Shown piece after piece: positions 33,401-48,373 of a stretch of DNA of 64,000 nt. The notes under the pieces are model-generated. The model searched no databases. It saw only the letters and a program-made list of their open reading frames with translations, and was not told where the DNA came from. The DNA is from Platycnemis pennipes (taxonomy: Eukaryota > Arthropoda > Insecta > Odonata > Platycnemididae): contig OW121846.1 in NCBI GenBank assembly GCA_933228895.1, positions 80,612,064 through 80,676,063 of the forward strand. The letters run 5' to 3'. The translations under genes and the position numbers were made by a program. Each line of letters starts with the position of its first letter. Positions within the stretch are counted from its first letter, which is position 1.

Positions 33401-34955
33401 AACATAGTTAAAGGTTTAAGATATTTTAATTTACCATTTTGCTAGAAGTGTGAAGGTTTCCTTTCAGGCGGAGTCATTCTGTATTAAGCTACAAGGAACA
33501 CTTTGAGGCATGCATCACTGATTACAAATGATATTTCTGGGTTTGCTGCAAGTTCGAAGTTTCAGCTATAAATAAGGCTCACCTCCGTCCTTGCAGCATT
33601 CACCGATATGTCTTCGCAACGTTTTGTGCCAAACAGCATGGATAGTAAAGAAGATCCCTAATTATAAGAATAGTAAATTATTATCTTATTTATCGGCTGC
33701 ATGTTCGTATATTCATCAAGGAGTGCAATATTAAATGTAATAAATTAATTAACCTTGGTAAAAATGAATTGATGTACATACAACAGGTTTTTCTTGGGGA
33801 AAAGTTTATTTGTTTGCAAAATGTGATAATTTATATTTTTAAGTGATTTAAAACATTCGATACGAATAAAAAGGATAGAAATTGGTGTTAGATTACAAAC
33901 GGTTTCTTCATTATTAATGGAAAAGTATCTACCGATCTTTTTCTGATATTAACGGAAATACATGATATAAACATAAATGCAAAGAAATCGTAGTAGAAAC
34001 ACTTTATTATTACATTTCATGAAAAAAAATTATGCCAATTTTAATTCTGAATCTTTATCTTTATACTCATTACAGTCGCCCTACATACAGACACTTCTTT
34101 GTTGAATATTAACACCGCATGCGTATCTGTTGCAAGCATTACAAAGAATATAGGTTTTTTTTCATTCTCACTGGGGCAATTTAAACTACTTCCACGCTTA
34201 TTCTTGGTCGCAATTTACCCTTCATTAATGGCAGAATATTCCCAATCCCAGCGTTTTTTATCGCAGCCAGAATTATATTTTTTTGGCCTCCGGCTTCTCC
34301 TACTCGACGATGGATTACGGGTGTTATCATTTCTTTTAATAATTCTTAAGGGAACAGGCGAAAGGGATTTCTTCCGCGGATAGAGAGGAATTTTCTAAAA
34401 TACAATTGGTTATCATTTATGCACGCATGTTCAACGATATAGCAATCTTTGAGTCACTCTTTTTACAGAATACTGATGTGCCTTTCTTTCTACAGTATCA
34501 ACACCGAGTTTCAGTAGAGAATCATATTTGCTATATTCATATCAAAGGAAACATTTCATACGCCTTATGTGGATTAACCAATAAAACCACTGATTTTATT
34601 TTTATGGCACAAATAATGTCAAAAGTGCGTGGTTAGAAATTTCAATATTTCTGGAATTAGTCGTACGGATTTTTTTTGTTTTCGGTATGAAATACGTGCG
34701 ATTTTTCCTCATAGCACCCAAGAGTGATACCGATAATTTAAATAAATTTGCCCAAGATCAAAAGTTGAATGGAATTGAAGAAAAAGTTGAAGCTCATTAC
34801 GTGACACGTTTTAAAAGTGAAAAAAGGAATAGATGCAAAAGTATATTTTCGGAAAATCCCTTAAAAATGATGCATAAAACAAGAGAATGTAACATGTTAT
34901 TCAACATTCTCTATGAGCTTTGGTCAAAAAGACCACAGGTAGTAGAGAGGGCTCA
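30427..34955 (+). repeat. HOR C: S + D + D + deleted L, 4,529 bp
   Basis: Modules: S 30,427-31,382 (956), D 31,383-32,337 (955), D 32,338-33,292 (955), D with shortened L 33,293-34,955 (1,663). The deletion junction is after 33,959. The first hairpin has lost one base pair of its loop region (GGTCAAATAGACC near 31,350). The closing boundary is altered to GCTCAGTCTTGGATAA, and the L segment has private changes. Confidence 0.9.
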
Positions 34956-37900
34956 GTCTTGGATAATCTAAACCTAATTATATATATACTATATAATAAA
35001 CTTCGCATAATAATTTCTCTGTAGTGCATGGAATGAATTAGAAATTACATCTTCACATATTTAAATATAGTTATATGTTTAAGATATTTTAATTTACTAT
35101 TTTGCTAGAAGTGTGAAGGTTTCCTTTCAGGCGGAGTCATTCTGTATTGAGCTGCAAGGAGCACTTTGAGGCATGCCACACTGATTACAAATGATGTTTC
35201 TGTGTTTGCTGCAAGTTCGCAGTTTTAGCATTAAATATGGCTGAACTGCGTGCTCGCAGCACTCACCGATATGTCTTCGCAACGTTTTCTGCCAAACATC
35301 ATAGATAGGAAGGAAGATCCCTAATTATAAGAATATCATATTTTTATTTTATTTATCGGCTACATGTCTGTATATTCATCAAGGAGTGCAATTTTATGTG
35401 TAATAAATTAATTAACCTATAAAAAAATGAATTTATGTAGGGAGAGAACAGGTTTTTTTAAGGAAAAGTTTTTTTGCTTGCAAAATATAATAATTTACAT
35501 TTTTAGATGATTTAAAACACACGCTACGAATAAAAAAGGATAGAAATTGGTGCACGATTACAAATGGTTCATACAATAATGATGGAAAATTATTTACCGA
35601 TCGTTTTCTGATATTAACGGAAATGTAGAAGAATTCACTTCCTTTCCATATGTGGGTTATCATCCAGTTAAATCAGGTACTAAAAAGGTGAATTTTTTAA
35701 TCACGTATCATTTGCAATCCATCTAAAAAATTACAGGAGATGTATGTACCCCAGGGTTTCATAAACTCCTACCCTCCCTACCTGTCAATAAAAAAGTTAG
35801 GTCCGCCCCACTTAAGGTCTTTTCCTCAAAAAACGTGGATATTAATATTTTTAAGAAAAACTAATATTTGTCACCTGTGGTCAAAAAAGACCACAGGTAG
35901 TAGAAAAGGCTAATCATGGATAATATTAACTTAATTATATACATACTATATGAATAAATTTCGCATATTAATTTCTTTGTAGTGCATGGAATGAATTAGA
36001 AATTACACCTTCACATAATGTAACATAGTTAAAGGTTTAAGATATTTTAATTTACCATTTTGCTAGAAGTGTGAAGGTTTCCTTTCAGGCGGAGTCATTC
36101 TGTATTAAGCTACAAGGAACACTTTGAGGCATGCATCACTGATTACAAATGATATTTCTGGGTTTGCTGCAAGGTCGAAGTTTCAGCTATAAATAAGGCT
36201 CACCTCCGTCCTTGCAGCATTCACCGATATGTCTTCGCAACGTTTTGTGCCAAACAGCATGGATAGTAAAGAAGATCCCTAATTATAAGAATAGTAAATT
36301 ATTATCTTATTTATCGGCTGCCTGTTCGTATATTCATCAAGGAGTGCAATATTAAATGTAATAAATTAATTAACCTTGGTAAAAATGAATTTATGTACAT
36401 ACAACAGGTTTTTCTTGGGGAAAAGTTTATTTGTTTGCAAAATGTGATAATTTATATTTTTAAGTGATTTAAAACATTCGCTACGAATAAAAAGGATAGA
36501 AATTGGTGTTAGATTACAAACGGTTTCTTCATTATTAATGGAAAAGTATCTACCGATCTTTTTCTGATATTAACGGAAATGTAGAAGAGTTCACTTCCTT
36601 TCCATATGTGGGTTATCATCCGGCTAAATGAGGTACTAAAAAGGTGAAATCTTTAATAACTTATCACTTGCAATCCACCTAAAAAATTACAGGAGATGTA
36701 TGTACCCCAGGGTTTCAAAAACTCTAACCATCCCTACCTGTCGCTAAAAAAGTTAGGTCCGCCCCACTTAGGTCTTTTCCTCCCAAACGTGGATATTAAT
36801 TTTTTTTAATAAAAACTAATATTCGTCACCTGTGGTCAAAAAAGACCACAGGTAGTAGAGAAGGCTAATCATGGATAATCTTAACGTAATTATATACATA
36901 CTATATGAATAAATTTCGCATATTAATTTCTTTGTAGTGCATGGAATGAATTAGAAATTACATCTTCACATAATGTAACATAGTTAAAGGTTTAAGATAT
37001 TTTAATTTACCATTTTGCTAGAAGTGTGAAGGTTTCCTTTCAGGCGGAGTCATTCTGTATTAAGCTACAAGGAACACTTTGAGGCATGCATCACTGATTA
37101 CAAATGATATTTCTGGGTTTGCTGCAAGGTCGAAGTTTCAGCTATAAATAAGGCTCACCTCCGTCCTTGCAGCATTCACCGATATGTCTTCGCAACGTTT
37201 TGTGCCAAACAGCATGGATAGTAAAGAAGATCCCTAATTATAAGAATAGTAAATTATTATCTTATTTATCGGCTGCATGTTCGTATATTCATCAAGGAGT
37301 GCAATATTAAATGTAATAAATTAATTAACCTTGGTAAAAATGAATTTATGTACATACAACAGGTTTTTCTTGGGGAAAAGTTTATTTGTTTGCAAAATGT
37401 GATAATTTATATTTTTAAGTGATTTAAAACATTCGCTACGAATAAAAAGGATAGAAATTGGTGTTAGATTACAAACGGTTTCTTCATTATTAATGGAAAA
37501 GTATCTACCGATCTTTTTCTGATATTAACGGAAATGTAGAAGAGTTCACTTCCTTTCCATATGTGGGTTATCATCCGGCTAAATGAGGTACTAAAAAGGT
37601 GAAATCTTTAATAACGTATCATTTGCAATCCACCTAAAAAATTACAGGAGATGTATGTACCCCAGGGTTTCAAAAACTCTAACCCTCGCTACATGTCACT
37701 AAAAAAGTTGCGTCCGCCCTACTTAGGGCCTTTTCCTTCCAAACGTAGATATTAATATTTTTAAGAAAAACTAATATTCAATATATTGATGTTATTTAAT
37801 CTTAACAAGGTCTAATCTTTTTTCCATAAGGACACAAGTCATGCAGTTCACCAACACAAATTTTAAAAGAATAGACTTCTGATGGATGATATAAATACAA

Positions 37901-38873
37901 AGAAATCGTAGTAGAAACACTTTATTATTACATTTCATGAAAAAAAATTATGCCAATTTTAATTCTGAATCTTTATCTTTATACTCATTACAGTCGCCCT
38001 ACATACAGACACTTCTTTGTTGAATATTAACACCGCATGCGTATCTGTTGCAAGTATTACAAAGAATATAGGTTTTTTTTCATTCTCACTGGGGCATTTT
38101 GAACTACTTCCACGCTTATTCTTGGTCGCAATTTACCCTTCATTAATGGCAGAATATTCCCAATCCCAGCGTTTTCTATCGCAGCCAGAATTATATTTTT
38201 TTGGCCTCCGGCTTCTCCTACTCGACGATGGATTACGGGTGTTATCATTTCTTTTAATAATTCTTAAGGGAACAGGCGAAAGGGATTTCTTCCGCGGATA
38301 GAGAGCAATTTTCTAAAATACAATTGGTTATCATTTATGCACGCATGTTCAACGATATAGCAATCTTTGAGTCACTCTTTTTACAGAATACTGATGTGCC
38401 TTTCTTTCTACAGTATCAACACCGAGTTTCAGTAGAGAATCATATTTGCTATATTCATAACAAAGGAAACATTTCATACGCCTTATGTGGATTAACCAAT
38501 AAAACCACTGATTTTATTTTTATGGCACAAATAATGTCAAAAGTGCGTGGTTAGAAATTTCAATATTTCTGGAATTAGTCCTACGGATATTTTTTGTTTT
38601 CGGTATGAAATACGTGCGATTTTTCCTCATAGCACCCAAGAGTGATACCGATAATTTAAATAAATTTGCCCAAGATCAAAAGTTGAATGGAATTGAAGAA
38701 AAAGTTGAAGCTCATTACGTGACACGTTTTAAAAGTGAAAAAAGGAATAGATGCAAAAGTATATTTTCGGAAAATCCCTTAAAAATGATGCATAAAACAA
38801 GAGAATGTAACATGTTATTCAACATTCTCTATGAGCTTTGGTCAAAAAGACCACAGGTAGTAGAGAGGGCTAA
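34956..38873 (+). repeat. HOR D: S + D + full L, 3,918 bp
   Basis: Modules: S 34,956-35,913 (958), D 35,914-36,868 (955), D with full L 36,869-38,873 (2,005). The full L passes through block B and CGTAGATATTAATATTTTTAAG before AATATATTGATG. Confidence 0.9.
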
Positions 38874-41837
38874 TCATGGATAATCTAAAATTAATTATAT
38901 ATATACTATTTAATAAACTTCGCATATTAATTTCTCTGTAGTGCATGGAATGAATTAGAAATTACATCTTCACATATTTAAATATAGTTATATGTTTAAG
39001 ATATTTTAATTTACTATTTTGCTAGAAGTGTGAAGGTTTCCTTTCAGGCGGAGTCATTCTGTATTGAGCTGCAAGGAGCACTTTGAGGCATGCCACACTG
39101 ATTACAAATGATGTTTCTGTGTTTGCTGCAAGTTCGCAGTTTTAGCATTAAATAAGGCTGAACTGCGTGCTCGCAGCACTCACCGATATGTCTTCGCAAC
39201 GTTTTCTGCCAAACATCATAGATAGGAAGGAAGATCCCTAATTATAAGAATATCATATTTTTATTTTATTTATCGGCTACATGTCTGTATATTCATCAAG
39301 GAGTGCAATTTTATGTGTAATAAATTAATTAACCTATAAAAAAATGAATTTATGTAGGGAGAGAACAGGTTTTTTTAAGGAAAAGTTTTTTTGCTTGCAA
39401 AATATAATAATTTACATTTTTAGATGATTTAAAACACACGCTACGAATAAAAAAGGATAGAAATTGGTGCACGATTACAAATGGTTTATACAATAATGAT
39501 GGAAAATTATTTACCGATCGTTTTCTGATATTAACGGAAATGTAGAAGAATTCACTTCCTTTCCATATGTGGGTTATCATCCAGTTAAATCAGGTACTAA
39601 AAAGGTGAATTCTTTAATCACGTATCATTTGCAATCCATCTAAAAAATTACAGGAGATGTATGTACCCCAGGGTTTCAAAAACTCCTACCCTCCCTACCT
39701 GTCACTAAAAAAGTTAGGTCCGCCCCACTTAAGGTCTTTTCTTCAAAAAACGTGGATATTAATTTTTTTTAAGAAAAACTAATATTTGTCACCTGTGGTC
39801 AAAAAAGACCACAGGTAGTAGAGAAGGCTAATCATGGATAATATTAACTTAATTATATACATACTATATGAATAAATTTCGCATATTAATTTCTTTGTAG
39901 TGCATGGAATGAATTAGAAATTACATCTTCACATAATGTAACATAGTTAAAGGTTTAAGATATTTTAATTTACCATTTTGCTAGAAGTGTGAAGGTTTCC
40001 TTTCAGGCGGAGTCATTCTGAATTAAGCTACAAGGAACACTTTGAGGCATGCATCACTGATTACAAATGATATTTCTGGGTTTGCTGCAAGTTCGAAGTT
40101 TCAGCTATAAATAAGACTGACCTCCGTGCTCGCAGCATTCACCGATATGTCTTCGCAACGTTTTCTGCCAAACAGCATGGATAGTAAAGAAGATCCCTAA
40201 TTATAAGAAAAGTACATTATTATCTTATTTATCGGCTGCATGTTCGTATATTCATCAAGGAGTGCAATATTAAATGTAATAAATTAATTAACCTTGGTAA
40301 AAATGAATTTATGTACATACAACAGGTTTTTCTTGGGGAAAAGTTTATTTGTTTGCAAAATGTAATAATTTATATTTTTAAGGGATTTAAAACATTCGCT
40401 ACGAATAAAAAGGATAGAAATTGGTGTTAGATTACAAACGGTTTCTTCATTATTAATGGAAAAGTATCTACCGATCTTTTTCTGATATTAACGGAAATGT
40501 AGAAGAGTTCACTTCCTTTTCATATTTGGGTTATCATCCGGCTAAATCAGGTACTAAAAAGGTGAATTCTTTAATAACGTATCATTTGCAATCCACCTAA
40601 AAAATTACAGGAGATGTATGTACCCCAGGGTTTCAAAAACTCTAACCCTCGCTACATGTCACTAAAAAAGTTGCGTCCGCCCTACTTAGGGCCTTTTCCT
40701 TCCAAACGTAGATATTAATATTTTTAAGAAAAACTAATATTCAATATATTGATGTTATTTAATCTTAACAAGGTCTAATCTTTTTTCCATAAGTACACAA
40801 GTCATGCAGTTCACCAACACAAATTTTAAAAGAATAGACTTCTGATGGATGATATAAATACAAAGAAATCGTAGTAGAAACACTTTATTATTACATTTCA
40901 TGAAAAAAAAATTATGCCAATTTTAATTCTGAATCTTTATCTTTATACTCATTACAGTCGCCCTACATACAGACACTTCTTTGTTGAATATTAACACCGC
41001 ATGCGTATCTGTTGCAAGTATTACAAAGAATATAGGTTTTTTTTCATTCTCACTGGGGCATTTTGAACTACTTCCACGCTTATTCTTGGTCGCAATTTAC
41101 CCTTCATTAATGGCAGAATATTCCCAATCCCAGCGTTTTCTATCGCAGCCAGAATTATATTTTTTTGGCCTCCGGCTTCTCCTACTCGACGATGGATTAC
41201 AGGTGTTATCATTTCTTTTAATAATTCTTAAGGGAACAGGCGAAAGGGATTTCTTCCGCGGATAGAGAGGAATTTTCTAAAATACAATTGGTTATCATTT
41301 ATGCACGCATGTTCAACGATATAGCAATCTTTGAGTCACTCTTTTTACAGAATACTGATGTGCCTTTCTTTCTACAGTATCAACACCGAGTTTCAGTAGA
41401 GAATCATATTTGCTATATTCATATCAAAGGAAATATTTCATACGCCTTATGTGGATTAACCAATAAAACCACTGATTTTATTTTTATGGCACAAATAATG
41501 TCAAAAGTGCGTGGTTAGAAATTACAATATTTCTGGAATTAGTCCTACGGATTTTTTTTGTTTTCGGTATGAAATACGTGCGATTTTTCCTCATAGCACC
41601 CAAGAGTGATACCGATAATTTAAATAAATTTGCTTAAGATCAAAAGTTGAATGGAATTGCAGAAAAAGTTGAAGCTCATTACGTGACACGTTTTAAAAGT
41701 GAAAAAAGGAATAGATGCAAAAGTATATTTTCGGAAAATCCCTTAAAACTGATGCATAAAAAAAGAGAATATAACATGTTATTCAACTTTCTCTATGAGC
41801 TTTGGTCAAAAAGACCACAGGTAGTAGAGAGGGCTAA
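38874..41837 (+). repeat. HOR E: S + full D-L, 2,964 bp (shortest form)
   Basis: Modules: S 38,874-39,831 (958) and D with full L 39,832-41,837 (2,006). There is no free-standing D module. The D part has the AAGACTGACC subtype after the TATA box. Confidence 0.9.
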
Positions 41838-44800
41838 TCATGGATAATCTAAACTTAATTATATATATACTATATAATAAACTTCGCATATTAATTTCTC
41901 TGTAGTGCATGGAATGAATTAGAAATTACATCTTCACATATTTAAATATAGTTATATGTTTAAGATATTTTAATTTACTATTTTGCTAGAAGTGTGAAGG
42001 TTTCCTTTCAGGCGGAGTCATTCTGTATTGAGCTGCAAGGAGCACTTCGAGGCATGCCACACTGATTACAAATGATGTTTCTGTGTTTGCTGCAAGTTCG
42101 CAGTTTTAGCATTAAATAAGGCTGAACTGCGTGCTCGCAGCACTCACCGATATGTCTTCGCAACGTTTTCTGCCAAACATCATAGATAGGAAGGAAGATC
42201 CCTAATTATAAGAATATCATATTTTTATTTTATTTATCGGCTACATGTCTGTATATTCATCAAGGAGTGCAATTTTATGTGTAATAAATTAATTAACCTA
42301 TAAAAAAATGAATTTATGTAGGGAGAGAACAGGTTTTTTTAAGGAAAAGTTTTTTTGCTTGCAAAATATAATAATTTACATTTTTAGATGATTTAAAACA
42401 CACGCTACGAATAAAAAAGGATAGAAATGGGTGCACGATTTAAAATGGTTTATACAATAATGATGGAAAATTATTTACCGATCGTTTTCTGATATTAACG
42501 GAAATATAGAAGAATTCACTTCCTTTCCATATGTGGGTTATCATCCTGTTAAATCAGGTACTAAAAAGGTGAATTCTTTAATAACGTATCATTTGCAATC
42601 CATCTAAAAAATTACAGGAGATGTATGTACCCCAGGGTTTCAAAAACTCCTACCCTCCCTACCTGTCACTAAAAAAGTTAGGTCCGCCCCACTTAAGGTC
42701 TTTTCCTCAAAAAACGTGGATATTAATATTTTTAAGAAAAACTAATATTTGTCACCTGTGGTCAAAAAAGACCACAGGTAGTAGAGAAGGCTAATCATGG
42801 ATAATGTTAACTTAATTACATACATACTATATGAATAAATTTCGCATATTAATTTCTTTGTAGTGCATGGAATGAATTAGAAATTACATCTTCACATAAT
42901 GTAACATAGTTAAAGGTTTAAGATATTTTAATTTACCATTTTGCTAGAAGTGTGAAGGTTTCCTTTCAGGCGGAGTCATTCTGAATTAAGCTACAAGGAA
43001 CACTTTGAGGCATGCATCACTGATTACAAATGATATTTCTGTGTTTGCTGCAAGTTCGAAGTTTCAGCTATAAATAAGACTGACCTCCGTGCTCGCAGCA
43101 TTCACCGATATGTCTTCGCAACGTTTTCTGCCAAACAGCATGGATAGTAAAGAAGATCCCTAATTATAAGAAAAGTAAATTATTATCTTATTTATCGGCT
43201 GCATGTTCGTATATTCATCAAGGAGTGCAATATTAAATGTAATAAATTAATTAACCTTGGTAAAAATGAATTTATGTACATACAACAGGTTTTTTTGGGG
43301 AAAAGGTTATTTGTTTGCAAAATGTGATAATTTATATTTTTAAGTGATTTAAAACATTCGCTACGAATGAAAAAAGATAGAAATGGGTGCTAGATTACAA
43401 ACGGTTTCTTCATTATTAATGGAAAAGTATCTACCGATCTTTTTCTGATATTAACGGAAATGTAGAAGAGTTCACTTCCTTTCCATATGTGGGTTATCAT
43501 CCGGCTAAATGAGGTACTAAAAAGGTGAATTCTTTAATAACGTATCATTTGCAATCCACCTAAAAAATTACAGGAGATGTATGTACCCCAGGGTTTCAAA
43601 AACTCTAACCCTCCCTACCTGTCGCTAAAAAAGTTAGGTCCGCCCCACTTAGGTCTTTTCCTCCCAAACGTGGATATTAATTTTTTTTAATAAAAACTAA
43701 TATTCGTCACCTGTGGTCAAAAAAGACCACAGGTAGTAGAGAAGGCTAATCATGGATAATCTTAACGTTATTATATACATACTACATGAATAAATTTCGC
43801 ATATTAATTTCTTTATAGTGCATGGAATGAATTAGAAATTACATCTTCACATAATGTAACATAGTTAAAGGTTTAAGATATTTTAATTTACCATTTTGCT
43901 AGAAGTGTGAAGGTTTCCTTTCAGGCGGAGTCATTCTGTATTAAGCTACAAGGAACACTTTGAGGCATGCATCACTGATTACAAATGATATTTCTGGGTT
44001 TGCTGCAAGTTCGAAGTTTCAGCTATAAATAAGGCTCACCTCCGTCCTTGCAGCATTCACCGATATGTCTTCGCAACGTTTTGTGCCAAACAGCATGGAT
44101 AGTAAAGAAGATCCCTAATTATAAGAATAGTAAATTATTATCTTATTTATCGGCTGCATGTTCGTATATTCATCAAGGAGTGCAATATTAAATGTAATAA
44201 ATTAATTAACCTTGGTAAAAATGAATTTATGTACATACAACAGGTTTTTCTTGGGGAAAAGTTTATTTGTTTGCAAAATGTGATAATTTATATTTTTAAG
44301 TGATTTAAAACATTCGCTACGAATAAAAAGGATAGAAATTGGTGTTAGATTACAAACGGTTTCTTCATTATTAATGGAAAAGTATCTACCGATCTTTTTC
44401 TGATATTAACGGAAATACATGATATAAACATAAATGCAAAGAAATCGTAGTAGAAACACTTTATTATTACATTTCATGAAAAAAAATTATGCCAATTTTA
44501 ATTCTGAATCTTTATCTTTATACTCATTACAGTCGCCCTACATACAGACACTTCTTTGTTGAATATTAACACCGCATGCGTATCTGTTGCAAGCATTACA
44601 AAGAATATAGGTTTTTTTTCATTCTCACTTGGGCATTTTCAACTACTTCCACGCTTATTCTTGGTCGCAATTTACCTTTCATTAATGGCAGAATATTCCC
44701 AATCCCAGCGTTTTCTATCGCAGCCAGAATTATATTTTTTTGGCCTCCGGCTTCTCCTACTCGACGATGGATTACGGGTGTTATCATTTCTTTTAATAAT

Positions 44801-45412
44801 TCTTAAGGGAACAGGCGAAAGGGATTTCTTCCGCGGATAGAGAGGAATTTTCTAAAATACAATTGGTTATCATTTATGCACGCATGTTCAACGATATAGC
44901 AATCTTTGAGTCACTCTTTTTACAGAATACTGATGTGCCTTTCTTTCTACAGTATCAACACCGAGTTTCAGTAGAGAATCATATTTGCTATATTCATATC
45001 AAAGGAAACATTTCATACGCCTTATGTGGATTAACCAATAAAACCACTTGTTTTTATTTTTATGGCACAAATAATGTCAAAAGTGCGTGGTTAGAAATTT
45101 CAATATTTCTGGAATTAGTCCTACGGATTTTTTTGTTTTCGGTATGAAATACGTGCGATTTTTCCTCATAGCACCCAAGAGTGATACCGATAATTTAAAT
45201 AAATTTGCCCAAGATCAAAAGTTGAATGGAATTGAAGAAAAAGTTGAAGCTCATTACGTGACACGTTTTAAAAGTGAAAAAAGGAATAGATGCAAAAGTA
45301 TATTTTCGGAAAATCCCTTAAAAATGATGCATAAAACAAGAGAATGTAACATGTTATTCAACATTCTCTATGAGCTTTGGTCAAAAAGACCACAGGTAGT
45401 AGAGAGGGCTAA
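41838..45412 (+). repeat. HOR F: S + D + deleted L, 3,575 bp
   Basis: Modules: S 41,838-42,794 (957), D 42,795-43,749 (955), D with shortened L 43,750-45,412 (1,663). The deletion junction is after 44,416. Its S module shares GGGTGCACGATTTAAAATGG with HORs B and C, while its shortened L carries ATGAATTTATG rather than the ATGAATTGATG of A-C. It is therefore a mosaic of two lineages. Confidence 0.9.
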
Positions 45413-48373
45413 TCATGGATAATCTAAACTTAATTATATATATACTATATAATAAACTTCGCATATTAATTTCTCTGTAGTGCATGGAATGAATTAGAAA
45501 TTACATCTTCACATATTTAAATATAGTTATATGTTTAAGATATTTTAATTTACTATTTTGCTAGAAGTGTGAAGGTTTCCTTTCAGGCGGAGTCATTCTG
45601 TATTGAGCTGCAAGGAGCACTTTGAGGCATGCCACACTGATTACAAATGATGTTTCTGTGTTTGCTGCAAGTTCGCAGTTTTAGCATTAAATAAGGCTGA
45701 ACTGCGTGCTCGCAGCACTCACCGATATGTCTTCGCAACGTTTTCTGCCAAACATCATAGATAGGAAGGAAGATCCCTAATTATAAGAATATCATATTTT
45801 TATTTTATTTATCGGCTACATGTCTGTATATTCATCAAGGAGTGCAATTTTATGTGTAATAAATTAATTAACCTATAAAAAAATGAATTTATGTAGGGAG
45901 AGAACAGGTTTTTTTAAGGAAAAGTTTTTTTGCTTGCAAAATATAATAATTTACATTTTTAGATGATTTAAAACACACGCTACGAATAAAAAAGGATAGA
46001 AATTGGTGCACGATTACAAATGGTTTATACAATAATGATGGAAAATTATTTACCGATCGTTTTCTGATATTAACGGAAATGTAGAAGAATTCACTTCCTT
46101 TCCATATGTGGGTTATCATCCAGTTAAATCAGGTACTAAAAAGGTGAATTTTTTAATCACGTATCATTTGCAATCCATCTAAAAAATTACAGGAGATGTA
46201 TGTACCCCAGGGTTTCAAAAACTCCTACCCTCCCTACCTGTCACTAAAAAAGTTAGGTCCGCCCCACTTAAGGTCTTTTCCTCAAAAAACGTGGATATTA
46301 ATATTTTTAAGAAAAACTAATATTTTTCACCTGTGGTCAAAAAAGACCACAGGTAGTAGAGAAGGCTAATCATGGATAATATTAACTTAATTATATACAT
46401 ACTATATGAATAAATTTCGCATATTAATTTCTTTGTAGTGCATGGAATGAATTAGAAATTACATCTTCACATAATGTAACATAGTTAAAGGTTTAAGATA
46501 TTTTAATTTACCATTTTGCTAGAAGTGTGAAGGTTTCCTTTCAGGCGGAGTCATTCTGTATTAAGCTACAAGGAACACTTTGAGGCATGCATCACTGATT
46601 ACAAATGATATTTCTGGGTTTGCTGCAAGTTCGAAGTTTCAGCTATAAATAAGGCTCACCTCCGTCCTTGCAGCATTCACCGATATGTCTTCGCAACGTT
46701 TTGTGCCAAACAGCATGGATAGTAAAGAAGATCCCTAATTATAAGAATAGTAAATTATTATCTTATTTATCGGCTGCATGTTCGTATATTCATCAAGGAG
46801 TGCAATATTAAATGTAATAAATTAATTAACCTTGGTAAAAATGAATTTATGTACATACAACAGGTTTTTCTTGGGGAAAAGTTTATTTGTTTGCAAAATG
46901 TGATAATTTATATTTTTAAGTGATTTAAAACATTCGCTACGAATAAAAAGGATAGAAATTGGTGTTAGATTACAAACGGTTTCTTCATTATTAATGGAAA
47001 AGTATCTACCGATCTTTTTCTGATATTAACGGAAATGTAGAAGAGTTCACTTCCTTTTCATATTTGGGTTATCATCCGGCTAAATCAGGTACTAAAAAGG
47101 TGAATTCTTTAATAACGTATCATTTGCAATCCACCTAAAAAATTACAGGAGATGTATGTACCCCAGGGTTTCTAAAACTCTAACCCTCGCTACATCTCAC
47201 TAAAAAAGTTGCGTCCGCCCTACTTAGGGCCTTTTCCTTCCAAACGTAGATATTAATATTTTTAAGAAAAACTAATATTCAATATATTGATGTTATTTAA
47301 TCTTAACAAGGTCTAATCTTTTTTCCATAAGGACACAAGTCATGCAGTTCACCAACACAAATTTTAAAGGAATAGACTTCTGATGGATGATATAAATACA
47401 AAGAAATCGTAGTAGAAACACTTTATTATTACATTTCATGAAAAAAAATTATGCCAATTTTAATTCTGAATCTTTATCTTTATACTCATTACAGTCGCCC
47501 TACATACAGACACTTCTTTGTTGAATGTTAACACCGCATGCGTATCTGTTGCAAGCATTACAAAGAATATAGGTTTTTTTTCATTCTCACTGGGGCATTT
47601 TGAACTACTTCCACGCTTATTCTTGGTCGCAATTTACCCTTCATTAATGGCAGAATATTCCCAATCCCAGCGTTTTTTATCGCAGCCAGAATTATATTTT
47701 TTTGGCCTCCGGCTTCTCCTACTCGACGATGGATTACAGGTGTTATCATTTCTTTTTAAATTCTTAAGGGAACAGGCTAAAGGGATTTCTTCCGCGGATA
47801 GAGAGGAATTTTCTAAAATACAATTGGTTATCATTTATGCACGCATGTTCAACGATATAGCAATCTTTGAGTCACTCTTTTTACAGAATACTGATCTGCC
47901 TTTCTTTCTACAGTATCAACACCGAGTTTCAGTAGAGAATCATATTTGCTATATTCATATCAAAGGAAACATTTCATACGCCTTATGTGGATTAACCAAT
48001 AAAACCACTGATTTTATTTTTATGGCACAAATAATGTCAAAAGTGCGTGGTTAGAAATTTCAATATTTCTGGAATTAGTCCTACGGATATTTTTTGTTTT
48101 CGGTATGAAATACGTGCGATTTTTCCTCATAGCACCCAAGAGTGATACCGATAATTTAAATAAATTTGCCCAAGATCAAAAGTTGAATGGAATTGAAGAA
48201 AAAGTTGAAGCTCATTACGTGACACGTTTTAAAAGTGAAAAAAGGAATAGATGCAAAAGTATATTTTCGGAAAATCCCTTAAAAATGATGCATAAAACAA
48301 GAGAATGTAACATGTTATTCAACATTCTCTATGAGCTTTGGTCAAAAAGACCACAGGTAGTAGAGAGGGCTAA
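45413..48373 (+). repeat. HOR G: S + full D-L, 2,961 bp
   Basis: Modules: S 45,413-46,369 (957), D with full L 46,370-48,373 (2,004). The L segment has a private small rearrangement, TTTTTAAATTCTTAAGG near 47,752, in place of TTTTAATAATTCTTAAGG. Confidence 0.9.
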